Source: a bacterium (lineage in GTDB: Bacteria; UBA9089; CG2-30-40-21; SBAY01). Taken from it: a stretch of 8,544 nucleotides of DNA. Where the stretch lies: the NCBI GenBank assembly GCA_040757115.1, contig JBFLYA010000160.1, positions 1 through 8,544 of the forward strand. Direction: 5' to 3'. The notes beneath the pieces are model-generated. The model was not told where the DNA came from. It did not search any database and saw nothing but the letters and a program-made list of their open reading frames with translations. A program made the translations under genes and the position numbers. Each line of letters begins with the position of its first letter. Within the stretch, counting starts at the first letter, position 1. Shown here in pieces: positions 1 through 5,800 of the stretch.

Positions 1-14
1 GTTTTCCACAATCA

Positions 15-54
15 ATTTCTACCTATTTCTATAAATTTCAATCTATTTCTATTA
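15..54. repeat. Four imperfect tandem units with 10-bp period
   Basis: Units starting at 15, 25, 35 and 45 share the core ATTTCTA; the third unit reads ATTTCAA. The period is exactly 10 bp, close to one turn of B-DNA. The array may begin upstream of the window. It is non-coding and its function is unknown. Confidence 0.6.
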
Positions 55-215
55 TCTTATCTCCATATCACTCTTATCTCCTTATCCCCTTTCTTACACT
101 TTTGATATATAGCCTGAACGGTTACCATTATTGCTTACTTGAAGACACGGAACTGGCTACTTCATTTTCCTTATAAAGAAGAAAGAAAATGGTAACTATT
201 CTTAACGGACTCTTG

Positions 216-253
216 GGGTCAAACCGTGAATGTTGAATGTAAAAGGATGACCC
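216..253. repeat. Short palindromic element with GGGTCA/TGACCC ends
   Basis: Six-base perfect inverted arms (GGGTCA at 216-221, TGACCC at 248-253) flank a 26-base centre containing a GTGAATGTTGAATGT-like direct repeat. Elements with GGGTCA-type ends resemble the REP-like palindromes that accompany Y1-type transposases in some genomes. That comparison is from memory and no transposase lies in this window, so the assignment is tentative. Confidence 0.3.
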
Positions 254-263
254 TAATCCTACT

Positions 264-345
264 ACGGATTTCACGGATAACGCTGATTAGCACGGATTAT
301 AAAAATAAAAAATCTGTCTCTATCCGGATCATCCGAGTAATCTGT
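264..345. repeat. Long imperfect inverted repeat upstream of first HEAT gene
   Basis: The arm at 264-298 pairs with the arm at 311-345. By hand alignment 23 of 35 positions are Watson-Crick, and three further positions become G-U pairs in RNA. The loop (299-310) is A/T only. Both arms are built from repeated CACGGATT-like words, so the element is also internally repetitive. It ends 33 bp before the start codon at 379, so it could form a leader hairpin if transcription starts upstream, or it may be an intergenic mini-repeat. No uridine run follows, so it does not look like an intrinsic terminator. Confidence 0.6.
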
Positions 346-378
346 GTACTAAAAAATAAAAGAGGAGTGTGAAGAAAA

Positions 379-1140
379 ATGAAAAAATGGAAAAAGATTG
401 TTTTATGGATAGCAGGAGGAATAGTGGTGATAATGAGTATATTGATTATTTATGTCGTTGATACCTTGTTTTATCTCTTCCCAAGAAGGGATACAGAGGC
501 AATACGGAAAATTTTGGTAGCAGATTTTAGACGAGAGACTAGCTGGCAAAGACATCATCGCACACCACCAATAATTTGGCCTTCCCCTTTTTATGAGCCT
601 AAATTAAAGAGAATGGGTAAATCAATACTTCCTGCGTTAATAGAAATAATAGAAGATGAGAAAGAAGATAGGTATGTTCGAGGATTTGCATCAGATTGCT
701 TTGAATTCGTGGGAGAAGAAGGGAAAAAATATGTACCCAGATTGATTAAGATTTTAAAACAAGGGGATGAGACAGGACAATGGTGTGCAGCAAACGCTTT
801 GGCTATTATTGCATATAAATTTGAAGATAAAAGTATTATAACTCCACTAACAGAAGCATATGTGAAAGATAATCACCCTTTTGTATGGGAATTAAGTAGA
901 GAAAAATCTTCATTATTTAAGGGTAATAAAAAAGCTATAGGACTACTAAGTGAATATTTATTGACCGAAAAAAAATATCATGGAATACGGCGTACAGTAG
1001 CTGAAATATTAGGGAATATTGGAGATAAGAGGGCAATTGAGCCTTTAAAGGAGATATTAAAAAGGAAGGATGAACATCCGCATGTTAAAAAAGCCGCTGA
1101 AGAGGCTTTAAAAAAAATGTTAAATAAAGGAAATGAATAA
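379..1140 (+). CDS. Membrane-anchored HEAT-repeat protein (copy 1)
   Basis: The protein has 253 residues. The N-terminus is lysine-rich (K2, K3, K5, K6) and is followed by one hydrophobic segment at about 7-27, with no signal peptidase site, so it reads as a signal anchor with the rest outside the cytoplasm (inference from the positive-inside rule). From about residue 81 to the end it is made of paired amphipathic helices of HEAT / PBS-lyase-HEAT type: about 81-111 (SILPALIEII), 116-147 (YVPRLIKILK), a weaker unit at 151-180, 184-214, and the clearest at 216-247 (GDKRAIEPLKEILK). HEAT solenoids normally bind proteins and are not catalytic; I see no enzymatic motif. The start is supported by GAGGAG at 362-367, 11 bases upstream. 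The stop is two bases before the remnant ORF at 1143, suggesting co-transcription. It is paralogous to the protein at 1522: both carry an RMG..I.P.LIEI block followed by VR..A. Partner and exact role are unknown. Confidence 0.85.
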   Translation: MKKWKKIVLWIAGGIVVIMSILIIYVVDTLFYLFPRRDTEAIRKILVADFRRETSWQRHHRTPPIIWPSPFYEPKLKRMGKSILPALIEIIEDEKEDRYVRGFASDCFEFVGEEGKKYVPRLIKILKQGDETGQWCAANALAIIAYKFEDKSIITPLTEAYVKDNHPFVWELSREKSSLFKGNKKAIGLLSEYLLTEKKYHGIRRTVAEILGNIGDKRAIEPLKEILKRKDEHPHVKKAAEEALKKMLNKGNE

Positions 1141-1142
1141 AA

Positions 1143-1283
1143 ATGAATAAAAGGATAAGTAAGTTTCTACTAACAATAATTACCATTCTAATTCTATTTA
1201 TCCCTATCTTTTCAACTGGAGATGATGAGACTAAACCTCAACCAGGGGATGTATTTTTCAGAACAGACAATGTCACGCCATGA
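1143..1283 (+). pseudogene. Remnant of exported protein: signal peptide plus short stub
   Basis: This 46-codon ORF is too short for a working enzyme. Residues 1-25 form a good export signal: MNKRISK, then a hydrophobic core at about 8-23, then FSTG. The mature stub contains KPQPGDVFFRTDN. The PGDV/PGDI word followed by hydrophobics is the usual opening of permuted NlpC/P60 (YiiX-like) domains, so it could be the first strand of such a domain. The frame ends with TGA at 1281-1283, inside the tandem ATGACGCA repeat (1280-1295), and nothing downstream continues the domain. It lies directly after a HEAT gene, just as the giant exported protein at 2865 follows the second HEAT gene, so I read it as the decayed exported member of a duplicated pair. 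A candidate binding site AAAGG (1126-1130) is weak and 12 bases away. An exact 10-base duplication (1131-1140 and 1141-1150) spans the junction. It could instead be a genuine small exported peptide. Confidence 0.5.
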
Positions 1284-1295
1284 CGCAATGACGCA
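1280..1295. repeat. Tandem 8-bp repeat ATGACGCA x2 at truncation point
   Basis: ATGACGCA occurs back to back at 1280-1287 and 1288-1295, preceded by a degenerate TGTCACGCC. The stop codon of the remnant ORF lies within it. The segment is more GC-rich than its surroundings and marks the boundary where coding sequence gives way to repeat-type intergenic DNA. Confidence 0.6.
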
Positions 1296-1314
1296 AAGAG
1301 AAGTAAGAAAATAG

Positions 1315-1343
1315 TTGAAAGGAAAAGGAAAGTGTGATATAAT
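1315..1343 (+). promoter_or_regulatory. Strong sigma-70-type promoter with extended -10
   Basis: The -35 box TTGAAA (1315-1320) matches the TTGACA consensus at five of six positions. The spacer is exactly 17 bp, and the -10 box TATAAT (1338-1343) is perfect and preceded by TG-A, giving an extended -10. Transcription should start near 1350. The transcript would carry the inverted repeat at 1376-1452 in its leader and then read the second HEAT gene and, with only 20 bases between them, the giant exported protein. Confidence 0.75.
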
Positions 1344-1375
1344 GGTAGTTAAAGTTAAGGAAGTATCAAATTTTA

Positions 1376-1452
1376 AAACCACCAAGTCCACAAAGGGCAC
1401 AAAGAGAGAATAATCTTATAAATCTTTGTGTTCTTTGTGTGCTTTGTGGTTC
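1376..1452. repeat. Long inverted repeat forming a leader hairpin
   Basis: The arm 1376-1405 and the arm 1423-1452 are reverse complements at 24 of 30 positions by hand alignment. In RNA three mismatches become G-U pairs, so 27 of 30 could pair around a 17-base loop (1406-1422). Each arm has a 9-base internal period: CTTTGTG words recur on the right arm and CACAAAG-type words on the left. It lies about 25 bases downstream of the predicted start of transcription and 70 bases before the second HEAT gene. There is no trailing uridine run. It may be a dispersed mini-repeat that doubles as a leader structure. Confidence 0.75.
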
Positions 1453-1467
1453 AAAACATATAATCAG

Positions 1468-1485
1468 TTTAATCCGTTTAATCCG
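1468..1485. repeat. Tandem 9-bp repeat TTTAATCCG x2
   Basis: TTTAATCCG occurs twice back to back (1468-1476 and 1477-1485), with a degenerate third copy (ATAATCAG) just upstream. It sits between the hairpin and the ribosome binding site of the second HEAT gene. The TAATCCG word recalls the ATCCG words in the inverted repeat at 264-345. Confidence 0.5.
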
Positions 1486-1504
1486 CTTACTAAAAAAACA
1501 AAAA

Positions 1505-1509
1505 AGGAG
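1505..1509 (+). promoter_or_regulatory. Ribosome binding site fixing the start at 1522
   Basis: AGGAG lies 12 bases before ATG 1522. The same frame is open further upstream from a TTG at 1426, but that codon lies in the right arm of the inverted repeat, has no binding site, and would place 32 low-quality residues before the obvious lysine-led membrane anchor. The ATG at 1514 is out of frame and reaches a stop after four codons. The context GGAGTGTGA (1506-1514) is identical to that before the first HEAT gene (364-372). Confidence 0.75.
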
Positions 1510-1521
1510 TGTGATGGAAAA

Positions 1522-2844
1522 ATGTTAAAGAAGATATTAATAATTGGTGGTATTTGTTTAGTGATGTTAGTGATAGCTTGGGTGTTGATGATAGGTTACT
1601 TTACTGTAGTGGTAAAGACAAAAGATGAGAAGACAATTCGTCTTGTAGACCAGAATAAGATTATGAAAATTACGGCAATTCCAATTAAGATTACTAATGC
1701 CATCATACCACCACCTAAACTTGAAAGTAAAAAACCAGAAGAAAGAAAAAGGATAATCATAAACTATCTAAAAGAAGCGATTGAGGCAAATGATAAATGG
1801 CTATTATTAAAGGGTGTAGAAATAGATAAGCGGGTACTAAGAATGGGTGATGTTATAGTTCCAGTATTAATAGAGATAGTTAGGGATACTAAACAAGAAG
1901 GTAGAGTGCGTCAATATGCAGCAAGTATGTTAGAAGAGATGTTTCGTTGTAAGAATAAAACACTTGAAGAATTAATCGGAGATGAAGAATGGAAAAAGGA
2001 TGTATTTACAGAATCGTTTAACTTAATTAAAAAGATAGATATTGAGAGTGCAGTGCCTACATTATTAGAAGCGATTGAGGATGAAAATGCGTTCACGAAA
2101 GAATGTATAATCGGGATATTCGAAGAAATGAAAGATAAAAGAACAGTTGAGCCTTTGCTAAAGATTTTAGATGAGCAAAGAGTTTATCAATGGGAAACAA
2201 ACTTAGGGAAAAGAACAAAAGAGGCATTGTATAAGATATTGAAGGAGACCCATGACCGAAGAATAGCTGAGGCATTAGATAGAAATGGAAGTGATTATGG
2301 GGTTTGGCTATGGGTAGATGAGGCAGGAAGACAAAAAGTAATTAACAGAGCTATGGATATATTAAGAGGTAATTATACCCCAGAAGTTAAACTTACCTAT
2401 GAAGATGAAGAGAATATAAAGGCATGGGTTAAGAGGGAGAGGAGAAGATCTGCAGAAGAATTCAGAGAATTAGAATTAGAAAGAAAGAGGGTTGCAATTA
2501 AAGAAAAGGCTATTGGATTATTAGGTGTGGCTAAGGCAAAAGAGGCTGTGCCTATGTTGATTGAGATGTTAGAGAAAGAGGTAGAAAAGAGAGATTTTTT
2601 TGGTATTATGGGAAATATAATTACTGCATTAGGGAAAATAGGAACTGATGAGGCAGTAAATGTATTAATAGAGTTATGCCGAGCCAAACAGATAGGGGGG
2701 GGGGTAACAATAGAAGCATTGGGAGAATCAAAAAATAGAAAGGCTATACCATTTCTTGAAGAAGTGCTAAACGGTAATGATAAGTTTAATGGTGAATTAG
2801 CAGCAAAGGCCTTAAAGAAAATAACAGGCAAGGAATATAAATAA
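1522..2844 (+). CDS. Membrane-anchored HEAT-repeat protein (copy 2)
   Basis: The protein has 440 residues from ATG 1522. MLKK is followed by a hydrophobic anchor at about 5-31 with no cleavage site, so the body is probably outside the cytoplasm. HEAT-type helix pairs appear at about 108-140 (RMGDVIVPVLIEI), across the middle (AVPTLLEAI and DKRTVEPLLKIL), and as a C-terminal block at about 326-438 (KEAVPMLIEML, GTDEAVNVLIEL, RKAIPFLEEVL). Between them, about 294-330 is a very charged predicted helix (WVKRERRRSAEEFRELE) that may be a coiled coil. It is a longer paralog of the protein at 379, sharing the membrane anchor and the RMG..I.P.LIEI block. No catalytic motif is visible; HEAT solenoids are protein-binding scaffolds. 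A promoter at 1315-1343 and a leader hairpin precede it. The giant exported protein starts 20 bases after its stop, so they likely form an operon. A ten-G run (codons 391-395) makes this gene prone to frameshift. Confidence 0.85.
   Translation: MLKKILIIGGICLVMLVIAWVLMIGYFTVVVKTKDEKTIRLVDQNKIMKITAIPIKITNAIIPPPKLESKKPEERKRIIINYLKEAIEANDKWLLLKGVEIDKRVLRMGDVIVPVLIEIVRDTKQEGRVRQYAASMLEEMFRCKNKTLEELIGDEEWKKDVFTESFNLIKKIDIESAVPTLLEAIEDENAFTKECIIGIFEEMKDKRTVEPLLKILDEQRVYQWETNLGKRTKEALYKILKETHDRRIAEALDRNGSDYGVWLWVDEAGRQKVINRAMDILRGNYTPEVKLTYEDEENIKAWVKRERRRSAEEFRELELERKRVAIKEKAIGLLGVAKAKEAVPMLIEMLEKEVEKRDFFGIMGNIITALGKIGTDEAVNVLIELCRAKQIGGGVTIEALGESKNRKAIPFLEEVLNGNDKFNGELAAKALKKITGKEYK
2695..2704 (+). 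repeat. Ten-G homopolymer inside HEAT gene copy 2
   Basis: An uninterrupted G10 encodes Gly392-Gly394 and the first base of Val395. Loss of one G gives TAA immediately after the glycines (394 residues). Gain of one G gives eleven altered residues and then TAG (405 residues). Either change removes the last HEAT unit. Confidence 0.9.
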
Positions 2845-2864
2845 TAATAAGAGGTGATAAAATT

Positions 2865-5800
2865 ATGAGAAAGATTAGATTATTAGTAGTATTGCTAAGT
2901 CTATTCGTAGGTTTTAGTGTTTATGCGGATGATGGACAAGGAGGAGGAGATGAAATGGAAATAGAAATTCCACTTGCCCCCCCACCACCGCCGCCACCTC
3001 CTCCGATACCATCTCCAACTGGCAATGAAAAAGTATATATAGTCTATCGGGATACAAATGGTAAAATGGCAAAAACCCCATTGGAAGCGGTAACAGGTAA
3101 AACTGGGCATGTAGGATTTTTGATTGTTATGCCAGATGGGACAAGTTATGTGATTGATACTATTCCTGATCCCGACGGAAATGGTCCACTAAGAGATGGT
3201 GTTAGAGAGACAGATTTGAATGGATTTAATGATGGTCAGGCACAAAACCTGTGGTTCATTGATACAGAATTAACTTCAACGGAAGTAGTGGACATTATTA
3301 AGTGGTTAATTACACCAGATAAGCCAGATACTCCTGAGATAGAAGGAGTTTGGGGTAAACCTTATACCAATCCACCTACTCACATAGGAGGACAACAAAA
3401 AGGTCCTAATCAATACGATTGTGTGGGATTGGTTGAGGTGGCATTGGAAATGTTGGCTAAAAAATACCCTCTAAATCATCCTGAAAGAGAACGACTTAAT
3501 CTTACACCCGATGAAGTTGAAAAATGGTGGCTCCTCCCTTATGAACAGCTAATGGAGGCATTAGCGAAATTAAAAGAAGTTGATATTACGGATATCTTTG
3601 GCGGAGAAGAGCTACCACAGCCGACTGATCCTGGGAATGATCATCCTGATGATTATATAGGGGTGTTGGGAAAACCAATACTTAAAGAGACTGAGGGACC
3701 AGTGGCTAATGTGGCGGTACTTTATCATGGATTCCCGAAAGAGGCATCAAGTATTATTGGTGATTCTTGCTGGATAACCCCTGAGTTTGAAATTGACCAG
3801 GTTACTATGTACCCTGCTATAATTATTCCCTCTGGTGGATTTTTTGGGCTGGAGACTTCACAGATACTAAAGTATAAATTAAGGAAATATGTAGAAGATG
3901 GTGGGGTATTAGTCTGTTTTGCCCAACAACAGGGGTATGAGTTTAATTGCCTGCCTGGAACTATTACTGCTTATGGGTGGACAGAAGACCAATCCTGCTG
4001 GCAAAATGCCGCTTATATCGAGACTGACCACCCTATATTCGCCTCACAACAAGATGCTACCTTAGATGTTGGTATTGACGGCTACTTCACTCAATGGCCT
4101 GATGATGCTACGATTTTACTTCGCAGAACCAAGAATCAAATGCCTGCTATGTTAATGTATAAATATGGCAAAGGCTATGTCATTGCCTCGACTATTTATA
4201 CTGACTTTAGTTCAGCCTATAATCGAGCATCAGATGAAGAAATAAGGTTAGTCAATGACCTGATTAGCTATGTTGAGGATATAAATAAAGAAATTCCAGA
4301 GTATAAAGCTGGGGATGAAATAAACCTGCCCATAAAAATCACCTACGAGGAATTCTATGAATTCTTCCAGGAGACCCCAGTTAGGGCAACACAAGTAGAA
4401 TTCACTATCCGCGATTCTGATAAAAAAACACTCTCTACCAGCATCTTACCACTTGCCACTCCGCTTGCTTTGGGGCAATCCACCCAAATCAATTTCACCA
4501 CCACCTGCCCAGACAAATTAGGCATCTTCTGGATAAACTATACCTTAAAAGACCAGGCAGGTAATATTCTCAAGCCAGAGACAAAAGGTGAACGATTTGT
4601 TGTATCCAAGCATCTAACTGGCAGTACAAAGATTGAAGGTTATTCTATCTGGGCGATAGCAGAGGAACAAATTTTAGTTGGAGCTACAGCTACCTATACT
4701 GTTTTTGTTCGCAATGATACGGATGAAGATTTTGAAGGCAATATTGGAATAGGAGTGCATGAAGAAAAGATTAATGGTGGAAGATGGTGGGCATATGTAG
4801 GTACAATTACGGATGTTACTATCCCTAATCATTCCCAAGCTAGCTTTACCTTTACCAGAAAAATGTATATTTCCGCCAGTACCTACTTTGGTCTGTTCCC
4901 TAAAGAAACTACTTGCAATACCTATTTTCTGAAAGGAGCAATAGCTACCTGCGAAAAAGGTGTACGAGTAATGAAACCAGTAGTAGATATTCAAATTATC
5001 ACAGATAAAAAAATTTATGATCAAGGGGATAAAGGAACTATTACTTTAATCTTGCAAGATAAAGACAATACATATAATTTAAGCTATAATCCGGAGGTTA
5101 GACTTAAGATAACTGACCCAATAGGAGATGAAGTTTTTGCTACTAATACAACTTTAAGTATTACTTCTAATGGTTCTGTATCTACTACAATAGGTTTCCC
5201 TTTAATTACAGCAATGGGAGGGGTATATTTGATAAAAGTGGATGTTTATAACAATGAGAGTAAAATAGGAGTATGGACAAGTTCTTTTGAAATACCAGAA
5301 CCTGAAATTAGCACTAATATAATTATTCCAGAGATTTTTGTACCAGATTCTACTAACACTACTTCATTTTTATTAAATAACATTAGTGCTAAAAGTATCT
5401 CAGGAGGTAGTATAACAATAGAGTTTAAAGACCAGGATTTAAACTTAATTTTTGGGAGTCAGAGTAATTTTGCGACATTATCAATATCTGGCTCTACTAC
5501 TGTAAATTTTAATATTCCAATTGAAAGTATTAAGTTTGGTACATACAAACTTGTTTATATTATATATTATGAAGGGAAAAGTCTGATAGGTAAAAAAGAG
5601 ATTTCTTGTAGTGCTATTACTAAAGTAAACCTTGATAAACCAGAATATCGAATAAGAGAAACTCTTATAGGTACATTGACTTTAATCAATTCAGGTAGAT
5701 TTAAAGAGGATTTAGAAGCCACTATAACCATAGATGACTTAAATTTTGTTCCTACTAATACATTCAGTTTATTACCAGAGCAAAAATGGACTTTACCACT

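Larger units (their letters stand above)
1..378. other. Gene-free intergenic stretch made of short repeats
   Basis: I see no credible gene here. Frame 1 is open to about position 105, but it is pyrimidine-rich low-complexity sequence without coding character, and the reverse strand is broken by stops. The stretch holds a 10-bp-period tandem (15-54), CTTATCTCC-like direct repeats (56-64, 73-81, and a variant at 81-89), a spaced inverted pair GTTACCATT/AATGGTAAC (121-129 and 188-196), a GGGTCA/TGACCC pair (216-221 and 248-253), and a long imperfect inverted repeat (264-345). No convincing promoter for the gene at 379 was found. It may lie upstream of the window or be non-canonical. Confidence 0.6.

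Noticed and set aside
83-111. Possible promoter around TG-A-TATATA (103-111)
   Set aside because: The sequence 17 bp upstream (TATCCC) is not a -35 box, and it lies over 260 bases from the first gene.
161-190. Imperfect hairpin CATTTTCCTT/AAAGAAAATG as a terminator
   Set aside because: The stem is A/T-rich and no T run follows, so it lacks the features of an intrinsic terminator.
1342-1413. A 23-codon ORF (MVVKVKEVSNFK...) ending in the left arm of the inverted repeat
   Set aside because: Its start codon overlaps the -10 box of the strong promoter, it has no binding site on any transcript from that promoter, and half of it is repeat arm.
1376-1452. Inverted repeat as a CRISPR or tRNA-like element
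   Set aside because: There are only two inverted arms, no regularly spaced direct repeats, and no cloverleaf or TPsiC-like arm.
1426-1521. Extension of the second HEAT gene to TTG 1426
   Set aside because: The extension is the translated repeat arm and leader, has no ribosome binding site, and would bury the membrane anchor behind 32 atypical residues.
2397-2831. A 144-codon reverse-strand ORF
   Set aside because: It lies fully inside the second HEAT gene, is Ser/Phe/Asn-rich as expected of the complement of Lys/Glu/Ile/Leu-rich coding sequence, and has no binding site.
3903-3940. VCFAQQQG (C351) as an amidotransferase nucleophile
   Set aside because: Class I amidotransferases use a G-x-C-x-G elbow with a later His-x-Glu; neither is present, so I do not claim glutaminase activity.
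4674-5024. A 116-codon reverse-strand ORF
   Set aside because: It is antisense to the continuous exoprotein frame, which carries recognisable beta-domain sequence there; no domain or start signal supports the reverse frame.
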